A DNA stretch of 10,042 bases from JACQMJ01 sp964373495 (GTDB lineage: Bacteria; Patescibacteriota; Minisyncoccia; Sungbacterales; SURF-37): the NCBI GenBank assembly GCA_964373495.1, contig CAYJUW010000028.1, forward strand, positions 1 through 10,042. The letters run 5' to 3'. Made by a program: the position numbers and the translations under genes. This document shows positions 1-6,042 of the stretch, piece by piece. The stretch's first letter is position 1, and each line of letters starts with the position of its first letter. The notes under the pieces were generated by a model that was given only the letters and a program-made list of their open reading frames with translations, searched no databases and was not told the origin of the DNA.

Positions 1-48
1 CTTTCAAACAGCCGTGGTATTATCTTGCCGAATGCCCCGCCGATGGGA

Positions 49-63
49 GCCGCGAAGCGCGGC
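49..63 (-). other. GC-rich hairpin downstream of tRNA-Ala
   Basis: Perfect 6-bp stem GCCGCG/CGCGGC with a 3-base loop, lying 20 bases past the 3' end of the minus-strand tRNA. Flanking CCGCC/GGCGG segments could extend it. No T-run follows in the minus direction, so it may act in tRNA 3' processing or as a weak terminator, or be chance in GC-rich DNA. I see no gene in bases 1-83. Confidence 0.25.
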
Positions 64-83
64 CCGAGGCGGCTACTCAACTT

Positions 84-157
84 TGGTGGACCTGACGAGA
101 ATTGAACTCGTGTCTCCGCAATGCGAATGCGGTGTATTGCCACTATACTACAGGCCC
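84..157 (-). tRNA. tRNA-Ala (anticodon CGC)
   Basis: The minus strand folds into a full cloverleaf. The acceptor stem is GGGCCTG/CAGGTCC with a G3:U70 wobble, the alanine identity pair. The D-stem is GTAT/ATAC. The anticodon stem CCGCA/TGCGG closes a 7-base loop TTCGCAT, giving anticodon CGC, which reads GCG. The variable loop is 4 bases, and the T-arm is ACGAG/CTCGT with loop TTCAATT. Discriminator A73 is followed by an encoded CCA (84-86). It lies downstream of the S1 gene on the same strand and may be co-transcribed with it. The identity is firm because anticodon and G3:U70 agree. Confidence 0.95.
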
Positions 158-186
158 AAAAAAATTTGAGCGGGTGAAAATGCCGC
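158..186 (-). terminator. possible weak terminator of the S1 gene, abutting the tRNA
   Basis: On the minus strand, 44 bases after the S1 stop, a short stem GCGG/CCGC (170-186, 9-base loop) is followed by TCAAA and seven Ts (158-164). This resembles an intrinsic terminator, but the stem is only 4 bp. The T-run touches the tRNA 5' end, so it may instead be a read-through spacer cut by RNase P. I see no strong separate tRNA promoter between 158 and 230. Confidence 0.3.
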
Positions 187-230
187 GTAGTGCCGCCATA
201 CTATATCCCCCAACCTCTGTTCTCTCCGCT

Positions 231-1523
231 TCACAACGCGGGCGGCGATTCCGGCTCTTGGTTCGGGGTGATCGCCTCGCCGGACCCGGCGCCCTCGGGC
301 TCCGCCGGCACGGCTTCCGGCTGCGGCGCGGGCTCATCGCGCATGAGCCCCGCCCGCTCGCCTCGACTCGCCTCGGCGAGGCCGGGCTCGAGCTCGGGCG
401 AAGCGGGCCGGTCAGGCAGGCCGAGGGCCAGGCGGTGGCCAGCCGGATCAACCGAAAGCACGCGGAACGGGTGCGCTTCGCCTACCACCAAGGCCTCGCG
501 CATCGCAGCCTCGGAGCCAAATTCAGAGAGGTGGGCCAGCCCCTGGATCTCATCATCGAGCTTCACGAAGGCGCCGAAGGGATTGAACTTCGCCACGATC
601 CCGCTGACCACGTCCCCCGTCTTATATTTCTCCGCCACCTTGGACCATGGATCTTCTTTAAGGGCTTTCAGCGAGAGCGAAACCTTGTCGCCTTCAACGC
701 CGATGATCTTGGCCTTGACGATCTGGCCGACCTTCAAGACGTCAGCGGGGTGGGAAATCAGCTGCCAGTCAATTTCGGAGATGTGCACCAATCCCTCCAG
801 GCCGTCGCCGAACTTCACGAAGGCGCCAAAAGATACGATGCCGGCTACCTCGCCCTCGATGACGTCCCCGGCGTGATAGGCGGCCAGGCGCTGCCGGACG
901 GCCTCGGTTTCGCGGAACTTTTCTGAAAAAATAAGCTTGCCCTCGACCGGATTGATATCAATGACTGAAACCTCGAGCTCCTGGCCGACAAGCTTTTTTA
1001 AGGCCTCGAAAATCTTCTCCTTATCGCCGCCCTCCACCCGCGGGTAGTGCTCGGCCGAAAGCTGGGAGGCGGGCAGGAAGCCCGGGACGCCGAGGTATGC
1101 GGCGATGAGTCCGCCGCGGTTGGCATCGGCTACCTTGGCCCGGATGGCCTCGCCGGTTTCCATCAGCCGCTTCAGCTCCTGCCAGTTCCTCTCCCGCCCG
1201 GCCTCGCGGAGCGACACTTCGACGTAGCCCTCCTCGTTATCCGGATCCACAACCTTGGCCGTGACCCGGTCGCCCGGGGCGAGGCCTTTAATCGCGTCAT
1301 GCGCGTCGTAGTACTCGCGGCCGAAGACCAGGCCAGTGCCATGCGCGCCGAGGTCGAAGTAGAGACGCGATCCGCGTTTCTCCAGCACCGTGCCCTCGAC
1401 GATGTCGCCGGACTTCAGGAACGAGGTATGCTCGCTGCGCTGCTTCAGGAGCGCCTCCATGGGGTGGCGCCCCTTAGCCAGGGAGATGGCCCCGTTATCC
1501 GACGCGTTCTGTTCCGTAGTCAC
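231..1523 (-). CDS. rpsA: 30S ribosomal protein S1-like, four S1 (OB-fold) domains
   Basis: RNA-binding protein of the small ribosomal subunit that helps load structured mRNAs. The 430-residue product (GTG start at 1523) has four S1 domains at about 38-105, 123-202, 218-288 and 301-370. Domains 3 and 4 keep the classic core, for example GIVSFGAFVKF and GLVHISEI, and NPFGAFVKL with GLAHLSEF. A Pro/Glu/Ala-rich tail follows (375-430). E. coli S1 has six domains; four is common for shorter S1 proteins. The GTG was chosen because a near-consensus promoter puts +1 exactly on it. Further upstream the frame stays open to 1658, but that part lies upstream of the predicted start of transcription. An ATG at 1460 (start MEALLKQRS), with AAGGGG nine bases upstream, is the alternative and would give 409 residues. 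The gene is divergent from the metallo-hydrolase and upstream of tRNA-Ala. Confidence 0.9.
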   Translation of the reverse strand: MTTEQNASDNGAISLAKGRHPMEALLKQRSEHTSFLKSGDIVEGTVLEKRGSRLYFDLGAHGTGLVFGREYYDAHDAIKGLAPGDRVTAKVVDPDNEEGYVEVSLREAGRERNWQELKRLMETGEAIRAKVADANRGGLIAAYLGVPGFLPASQLSAEHYPRVEGGDKEKIFEALKKLVGQELEVSVIDINPVEGKLIFSEKFRETEAVRQRLAAYHAGDVIEGEVAGIVSFGAFVKFGDGLEGLVHISEIDWQLISHPADVLKVGQIVKAKIIGVEGDKVSLSLKALKEDPWSKVAEKYKTGDVVSGIVAKFNPFGAFVKLDDEIQGLAHLSEFGSEAAMREALVVGEAHPFRVLSVDPAGHRLALGLPDRPASPELEPGLAEASRGERAGLMRDEPAPQPEAVPAEPEGAGSGEAITPNQEPESPPAL

Positions 1524-1558
1524 AGCGGCACTATACCCAGCCCGCGAGGGCAATGCAA
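1524..1558 (-). promoter_or_regulatory. sigma70-type promoter of S1, probably giving a leaderless mRNA
   Basis: On the minus strand, -35 TTGCAT (1558-1553), a spacer of exactly 17 bp, and -10 TATAGT (1535-1530, 5/6 to consensus). Six bases (GCCGCT) separate the -10 from the GTG at 1523, so the expected transcription start falls on the first base of the start codon. No Shine-Dalgarno sequence could be transcribed. The promoter is seen directly; the leaderless start is inferred. Confidence 0.7.
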
Positions 1559-1781
1559 GCCCCGTGAGAAATCTTGCGGCAGGAAATTGGCGCGAATAAT
1601 CTTTCGGCCTTGGCGGGGCCTCGGCGTATGCAGAGAACCCCCGCACGGCCCCCGGCAAACACGCAGGCCATCGAGATCTCTAACGGGGCAAGCCGGTGCT
1701 CTTTCCGCGGCGCAGGAAATATGCTACGATGAATGAAATGCCAAGCTCCAGGCACCACATGGCAAACTGACGCCACCCGGC

Positions 1782-1837
1782 GTCATCCTGAGGCGCGGCC
1801 GAAGGATCTCGAGTTCCTTCACTTCGTTCAGGACGAC
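1782..1837. repeat. REP-like imperfect palindrome
   Basis: The outer arms GTCATCCTGA and TTCAGGACGAC pair with one mismatch. The inner core GAAGGATCTCGAGTTCCTTC is itself nearly self-complementary. About 56 bp could fold into one long hairpin. It belongs by appearance to the dispersed GTCATCCTGAG...GAAGGATCT type of intergenic palindrome found in many environmental bacterial genomes; that relation is from general knowledge. Transcribed toward the hydrolase it would sit in the upstream region. Confidence 0.6.
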
Positions 1838-1847
1838 CTGCGGTCGG

Positions 1848-1880
1848 TTTGGGATTTGGGGTTTGGGGTTTTAGGATTTT
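1848..1880 (+). repeat. G/T-rich repeat with G-tracts upstream of the hydrolase
   Basis: Alternates T-runs with GGG, GGGG, GGGG and GG tracts separated by 3-5 bases, ending just before the ATG at 1887. It resembles the TTTGG(G)ATTT repeat seen again at 6247-6386. The spacing would allow a two-layer G-quadruplex. It supplies the only Shine-Dalgarno-like element (TAGGA, 1872-1876, ten bases before the ATG). Confidence 0.45.
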
Positions 1881-1886
1881 TACGCC

Positions 1887-2600
1887 ATGACCATCACCTG
1901 GTACGGCCAATCGTGTTTTCGGCTTGAGGCCCGCGAAGGCGTGGTGGCCATTGACCCCTTCGACAAAACGATCGGACTCGCCCCGCCCCGCTTCCATGCC
2001 GACCTCCTCCTCGTCACCCACGCCCACCCCGATCACGCCAACGCCGCGGCCATCCCGGCGAGGTCTCGGGGGGAAACCGCCATCCCGGCTGGCCAGGGGC
2101 GGGGGAGCGAAAATCAGTGGCTCATCACCGGCCCGGGCGAATACGAGCTCTCCGGTCTTGCTATCCAGGGCATCCCGACCTTCCATGATCCGAAGGGCGG
2201 TCATGAGCGCGGCTTGAATACGGCCTTTCGCATGGCCATCGCCTCGGAGGGCATTGTCCTGGCACACCTCGGCGACTTCGGGGAAGAGGCCATGCGCGCC
2301 GAGACGCTCGAGGCCCTCGGCGACGTTGATATCCTCATGATACCGGTGGGCGGGACGTACACCATTGACGGCCAGACCGCGGCCAAGGTTGTACGCCAGA
2401 TCGAGCCGCGCATGGTCATCCCCATGCATTACGCCCTCCCCGGGCTTTCGATAAAGCTCGCGCCGGTCGAGTCGTTCCTGAACGCATACGGCGCTCCGCC
2501 GGCGGATAGATCGGCGCGCCTGACCAAACTGGTTATCCGGAAACGGGATGTGCCGGAGGACGCAACACGGGTGGTGGTGCTCGCGGCCAGCAGCGCCTAA
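1887..2600 (+). CDS. MBL-fold metal-dependent hydrolase, UlaG-like
   Basis: 237 residues, cytoplasmic, no signal peptide. The start (MTITWYGQSCFRLE) and IDPF motif are typical of the UlaG-like branch of the metallo-beta-lactamase superfamily. The metal-binding HxHxDH motif is intact as His45, His47, Asp49 and His50. Further candidate ligands are His100 or His127, Asp130 (LAHLGDFG) and His181 (IPMHYALPG). GPGEYE (82-87) is another family landmark. The substrate is unknown; relatives include L-ascorbate-6-phosphate lactonase and poorly characterised phosphoesterase- or lactonase-like enzymes. Residues about 55-75 form an extra low-complexity stretch from a 30-bp imperfect duplication (GCCATCCCGGC at 2049 and 2079). 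Divergent from S1 and followed 69 bases later by a membrane protein gene. Confidence 0.85.
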   Translation: MTITWYGQSCFRLEAREGVVAIDPFDKTIGLAPPRFHADLLLVTHAHPDHANAAAIPARSRGETAIPAGQGRGSENQWLITGPGEYELSGLAIQGIPTFHDPKGGHERGLNTAFRMAIASEGIVLAHLGDFGEEAMRAETLEALGDVDILMIPVGGTYTIDGQTAAKVVRQIEPRMVIPMHYALPGLSIKLAPVESFLNAYGAPPADRSARLTKLVIRKRDVPEDATRVVVLAASSA

Positions 2601-2642
2601 ACACGAAGCTGCGCTCCACGGAAAGCGGCGGCCAACCGTTAA

Positions 2643-2664
2643 TATAATAAATATAGAATAGGAT
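2643..2664 (+). promoter_or_regulatory. -10 element and ribosome binding site of the membrane protein gene
   Basis: An AT-rich island in GC-rich DNA contains a perfect TATAAT (2643-2648). A second option is TAGAAT (2654-2659). No good -35 is seen 17 bp upstream (2620-2625). AGGA (2660-2663) lies six bases before the ATG at 2670 and is a good Shine-Dalgarno. Confidence 0.5.
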
Positions 2665-2669
2665 ACGGA

Positions 2670-3365
2670 ATGAACCTCATCTCCTACCTCCGCAGCCGGC
2701 CGATGCACGAGCGACGGATTTTGGCCATCGCCGCCTATGCCGCCATCGCCGCAGTGATCGTGGCCGTATGGGTGGTCTCGTTCCGCAATAACCTGACCCG
2801 AATTCCGGACGTCGGGGAACCGGCTACGCTTGCGCCGGCCGGTGAGCCGCCGCCCCCGGCCGCCCGCTCACTGCGAACCCCGTTCCAGTCGCTCTCCGAG
2901 ACATGGCGGCAAACGATCGAGCAACTGAAGACGGGCCTCGCGGCGCTAGAGCCCCTGGGCTTCGGCGAGGAGAAACCAGGGCAGACGGACGCGCCGGAAG
3001 CGCCTATCGCGGCGGAGGGAATAACCGTTCGCGTCATCGGCGGCGAAGGTGCCGCGCGCGGCGGCGCTCCGCCCGCCGGCCGGCCGCTGGTAAACGAGAC
3101 GCCCAAACCGGTGACGGCGATTCAGAAGAACCCGCCGGCCCCTCGATCCCTCGCCGATGGACACCGAACCGCCGGGCAACCGAATGCACCAACCGTAGCC
3201 GAAAACCTGGCCCAAATCGGGAACACCACGCTTCCGGGAGATGAGCGCCGAGCGGAAGCCCTACCCCGCGGGGGAACGCCCGCGGGGGAACGCCCCGGAT
3301 TTTTTGCCGCGCTCGAAGGGGTGCTGGCCGCGATCGTCCGTTCGTTTGCCGGGTTGGTGCGGTAA
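2670..3365 (+). CDS. single-span membrane protein of unknown function, Pro/Ala/Gly-rich
   Basis: 231 residues. A basic N-terminus (RSRPMHERR) precedes one transmembrane helix at about 18-41 (AIAAYAAIAAVIVAVWVVSF), so the rest is probably outside the membrane. The middle (about 50-205) is rich in Pro, Gly, Ala and Glu and looks disordered, with a short helical stretch around 70-100. The end (about 209-230, FFAALEGVLAAIVRSFAGLV) is hydrophobic or amphipathic and could touch the membrane. No enzymatic motif is visible. It has its own -10 and Shine-Dalgarno. Two tandem 14-bp copies (3265-3292) near the 3' end could make the frame slippery. I do not recognise a named family; a role at the cell surface is only an inference. 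Confidence 0.65.
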   Translation: MNLISYLRSRPMHERRILAIAAYAAIAAVIVAVWVVSFRNNLTRIPDVGEPATLAPAGEPPPPAARSLRTPFQSLSETWRQTIEQLKTGLAALEPLGFGEEKPGQTDAPEAPIAAEGITVRVIGGEGAARGGAPPAGRPLVNETPKPVTAIQKNPPAPRSLADGHRTAGQPNAPTVAENLAQIGNTTLPGDERRAEALPRGGTPAGERPGFFAALEGVLAAIVRSFAGLVR

Positions 3366-3374
3366 AGAACCGCA
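3358..3374 (+). terminator. hairpin over the stop codon, weak terminator candidate
   Basis: TGCGGT and ACCGCA form a perfect 6-bp stem with a 5-base loop; the stop TAA (3363-3365) overlaps the end of the left arm and the loop. No T-run follows directly, so intrinsic termination is doubtful. Confidence 0.25.
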
Positions 3375-3590
3375 GTATGGCTCCCCGCTCCAATTTTGCA
3401 AAGTATTCCATGGCGAGCCGTTGCGCCCAAGTCGGCATGCGCTACCCGCCCTCCACCTATTCTACGATTGGCTCTGAGGCGACAGGACAAAGGAAATCGA
3501 TACTACCCTCATGATACACATTAGGAATCGGCAGTAGAATGAGATGGGGGAGAACGCACGCGGCGCGCACAAAACTCCGAGGATAGTACC

Positions 3591-3650
3591 ATGTACGAGT
3601 TTGCCCCGGCTTGGACGGCAACATTGGGGCGGGGTTGCTCATGGCTGTAG
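3591..3650 (+). CDS. possible short leader peptide upstream of gyrA
   Basis: ATG at 3591 is preceded at seven bases by GAGGA (3579-3583), the best Shine-Dalgarno near gyrA. The frame encodes 19 residues (MYEFAPAWTATLGRGCSWL) and stops at TAG 3648-3650, whose last two bases are the first of the hairpin's inner left arm. Ribosomes finishing here would cover the hairpin before the gyrA start, so it could couple leader translation to gyrA expression. This is inference from position only; chance occurrence is quite possible. Confidence 0.2.
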   Translation: MYEFAPAWTATLGRGCSWL

Positions 3651-3672
3651 CGAAATTTATTTCGCTATGAGC
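3637..3672 (+). promoter_or_regulatory. long palindrome just upstream of gyrA
   Basis: AGCGAAAT (3649-3656), a 2-base loop and ATTTCGCT (3659-3666) form a perfect inverted repeat. Outer arms GCTCAT (3637-3642) and ATGAGC (3667-3672) extend the pairing, with a 6-base bulge on the left. It ends 18 bases before the gyrA ATG, so it may be an operator or an mRNA structure controlling gyrA. No T-run follows, which argues against a terminator. Confidence 0.5.
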
Positions 3673-3690
3673 TCATAAATTTCGACATCC

Positions 3691-6042
3691 ATGGCAGAAA
3701 TAGGAAAAATACAGCGCCGGGAGATTGTCGAGGAAATGCGGGAATCCTACCTCGACTACGCCATGTCGGTGATCGTGGCCCGCGCCCTGCCCGACGTCCG
3801 CGACGGCTTGAAGCCGGTGCACCGGCGGATTTTGTATACCCTGGCCGAGATGGGCCTCACCCACGGCGCCAAGTTCCGGAAATCGGCGGCCATCGTGGGG
3901 GACTGCCTCGGAAAGTACCACCCCCACGGGGATATAGCGGTCTACGATTCGCTCGTACGCATGGCCCAGCCCTTCGCGCTCCGCTACCCGCTCGTGGACG
4001 GTCAAGGCAACTGGGGCTCGCAAGACGGGGATTCCGCGGCGGCCCAAAGATACACGGAGGCGCGCATGACCCGCCTGGCCGGAGAGCTCCTGAAGGACAT
4101 CGAGAAGGACACCGTGCCCTTCGCGCCCAACTACGACGCCACCCGCACCGAGCCGACGGTGCTGCCCTCGGCCCTGCCCAATCTCCTCCTGAACGGCTCC
4201 ATGGGCATTGCCGTGGGCATGGCTACGTCCATTCCGCCGCATAACCTCGGTGAGATCGTGGATGCGCTCCTCCACTTGATCGAGCGCCCGGATGCCTCGG
4301 CCGAGGCCCTGGCCGACATTGTCAAAGGACCGGATTTCCCGACCGGCGGCATTATTTTCAACAAGACCGAAATTGCTCAGGCCTACGCCACAGGGAGAGG
4401 CGCCATCCTCATGCGCGGCGCGGCCGAAATCGTAGAGGAAACCCGTTCGGCAAGCTCAGGACATAGGGGCCAGCAGATCGTCATCACCGAGATCCCCTAC
4501 CAGGTGGTGAAGGCCGAGCTGGTCGAGAAGATTGCCGAGCTCGCGCGCGAGAAGAAAATTGAGGGCATTAAGGACCTCCGCGATGAATCGGACAAAGAGG
4601 GACTCCGGATCGTCATTGACCTGAAATCCGACGCCTTCCCTCAGCAGGTCCTGAACTCGCTTTACAAATTCACCGATCTCGAGAAGAACTTCAACCTCAA
4701 CATGCTCGCCCTGGTCGAGGGCATCCAGCCGCAGGTCCTGTCCCTGAAGAGCATGCTCGAGGAATACCTGAAACATAGGAAGACCGTGGTGACGCGGCGG
4801 AGCCGCTTTGAACTCGCCCGGGCCCGGGAGCGCATCCATATATTAGAAGGGCTCTCGCAAGCCCTCGATCACATCGACGCCATCATCCAGACCATCAAGA
4901 AATCGGCCGATCGCGACCAGGCCCAAAAGAACCTCGCCGCCAGATTCAAATTCTCGGCGGCTCAAGCTGCGGCCATTCTCGAGATGCGCTTGGCCACGCT
5001 GGCCGGACTGGAGCGGCAGAAGATTGAAGACGAGTTAACGGAGAAGCAGGCGCTCGCGCGGGAGCTGGAAGCCATGCTCAAAGATCCGAAAAAAATCCTG
5101 GGCGTCGTCACCGAGGAGCTCTCGCTCCTCAAGCGCGCCTACGCCGACCCGCGCAAAACAAAGGTCATCGCGCACGCCCTGCGGGAGATTGCCGCCGAGG
5201 ACATCATCCCCGAGGAGGAGATGATCCTGGTTCTGACGCGCGGCGGCTACATCAAGCGCATCCGCCCGGAGGCCTACCGCATGCAGAAGCGCGGCGGCAA
5301 AGGCACCCAGGGCATGGAAACCAAAGAAGAGGATGTGGTCGAGCACTTCTTGACGGCCAACACCCACGCCGACCTTCTCTTCTTCACCTCCACCGGCAAG
5401 GTCTTCTCGACCAAGGCCTACGAGATCCCCGAGGGCTCGCGCACGGCCAAGGGCAAGGCCATTTATAACTTCCTCTCCATCAAGGCCGACGAGCGCATCC
5501 GCTCGCTCGTAGCCATCCCGCCGCAGGCGAAGCTCGCCGCAGGCGGCCCGCCGCAAAAGGGGATAGCCCAGGCGACCCCGCCTCCGCAAAAGGACCCCGC
5601 TTCCGGCAAGCCCTCGACGGACAAACCGGCGGGTCAAGCCGGCTACCTCGTGATGGCCACCGCGCATGGTATAATAAAGAAGGTCGCCGCCACTGCCTTT
5701 ACCAACGTCCGCAAGAACGGCATTACGGCCATCACCCTGAAGGGCGGCGATGCGCTCGCCGGCGCGGCGATCACGGGCGGCAAGGATGAGCTCCTCCTCG
5801 TCACCAGCCGAGGCCAGGCCATCCGCTTCGCCGAGTCGGACGTCCGGCCCATGGGCCGCGGCGCGGGCGGGGTGAAGGCCATACGCCTGAAAAAGGATGA
5901 TCGCGTCTCGAACCTGAACATCGTCCAGCGCGGCACGAACGACGCCGCATCCCAGCTCCTCGTGGTCTTCAGCCATGGCTTCGGCAAAAAAACGCCGATC
6001 AAGGACTACAAGCGCCAGAAGCGCGGCGGATCGGGCATCTAG
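3691..6042 (+). CDS. gyrA: DNA gyrase subunit A, interrupted by a premature TAG
   Basis: Cleavage and re-ligation subunit of DNA gyrase, which with GyrB introduces negative supercoils. The visible product is 783 residues. The N-terminal breakage-reunion domain (about 1-480) has catalytic Tyr121 in AAQRYTEARM and the quinolone region KYHPHGDIAVYDS. There, Ile82 stands where E. coli GyrA has Ser83, and Asp86 matches Asp87. The C-terminal beta-pinwheel (about 500 on) has the GyrA box QKRGGKG at 532-538, which argues for gyrase rather than topoisomerase IV. Two in-frame inserts stand out: residues about 252-260 and a Pro/Gly/Lys-rich stretch 611-650. The frame stops at TAG 6040-6042 right after QKRGGSGI, but homologous sequence continues in the same frame to 6246. 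The ATG at 3691 lacks a Shine-Dalgarno; MAEIGKIQRREIVEEMRESY fits the family start. Confidence 0.93.
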   Translation: MAEIGKIQRREIVEEMRESYLDYAMSVIVARALPDVRDGLKPVHRRILYTLAEMGLTHGAKFRKSAAIVGDCLGKYHPHGDIAVYDSLVRMAQPFALRYPLVDGQGNWGSQDGDSAAAQRYTEARMTRLAGELLKDIEKDTVPFAPNYDATRTEPTVLPSALPNLLLNGSMGIAVGMATSIPPHNLGEIVDALLHLIERPDASAEALADIVKGPDFPTGGIIFNKTEIAQAYATGRGAILMRGAAEIVEETRSASSGHRGQQIVITEIPYQVVKAELVEKIAELAREKKIEGIKDLRDESDKEGLRIVIDLKSDAFPQQVLNSLYKFTDLEKNFNLNMLALVEGIQPQVLSLKSMLEEYLKHRKTVVTRRSRFELARARERIHILEGLSQALDHIDAIIQTIKKSADRDQAQKNLAARFKFSAAQAAAILEMRLATLAGLERQKIEDELTEKQALARELEAMLKDPKKILGVVTEELSLLKRAYADPRKTKVIAHALREIAAEDIIPEEEMILVLTRGGYIKRIRPEAYRMQKRGGKGTQGMETKEEDVVEHFLTANTHADLLFFTSTGKVFSTKAYEIPEGSRTAKGKAIYNFLSIKADERIRSLVAIPPQAKLAAGGPPQKGIAQATPPPQKDPASGKPSTDKPAGQAGYLVMATAHGIIKKVAATAFTNVRKNGITAITLKGGDALAGAAITGGKDELLLVTSRGQAIRFAESDVRPMGRGAGGVKAIRLKKDDRVSNLNIVQRGTNDAASQLLVVFSHGFGKKTPIKDYKRQKRGGSGI

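Larger units (their letters stand above)
1559..1886. other. intergenic region between the divergent S1 and hydrolase genes
   Basis: No convincing gene. The left half (1559-1780) shows nothing recognisable. The right half holds a palindromic repeat (1782-1837) and a G-rich repeat (1848-1880). Short open frames across it translate the repeats themselves and were not called. A possible hydrolase promoter is TTGGGA (1849-1854), 17 bp, TAGGAT (1872-1877), each 4/6 to consensus. It would lie inside the G-rich repeat and start about 3 bases before the ATG. Confidence 0.5.
3366..3690. other. intergenic region upstream of gyrA
   Basis: 325 bases, less GC-rich than the flanking genes. It holds a possible 19-codon leader frame (3591-3650) and a long hairpin (3637-3672). 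An unsupported 45-codon frame (3377-3514) and a 61-codon minus-strand frame (3457-3642) have no recognisable features. No clear gyrA promoter or Shine-Dalgarno is seen; CATAAA (3674-3679) is a poor -10 candidate. Confidence 0.5.

Noticed and set aside
1524..1658. In-frame 45-codon upstream extension of the S1 gene
   Set aside because: It spans a near-consensus promoter directed at the GTG and has no S1-like content; the frame is open by GC bias.
1733..1927. 64-codon frame before the hydrolase
   Set aside because: It translates the palindrome and G-rich repeat (typical EARPKDLEFLHFVQDD and WDLGFGVLGF peptides) and overlaps the hydrolase start.
1680..2708. 342-codon minus-strand frame opposite the hydrolase
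   Set aside because: It is the GC-driven shadow of the hydrolase, whose metal motif and domain order make the plus strand clear.
3377..3514. 45-codon frame after the membrane protein gene
   Set aside because: No Shine-Dalgarno, no family resemblance, and ordinary chance length.
3457..3642. 61-codon minus-strand frame in the gap before gyrA
   Set aside because: No motif or ribosome site; it overlaps the hairpin and leader frame.
6040..6042. TAG reassigned to an amino acid genome-wide
   Set aside because: TAG is also the natural stop of at least two other genes here and of gyrA itself, so only local read-through, mutation or error remains.
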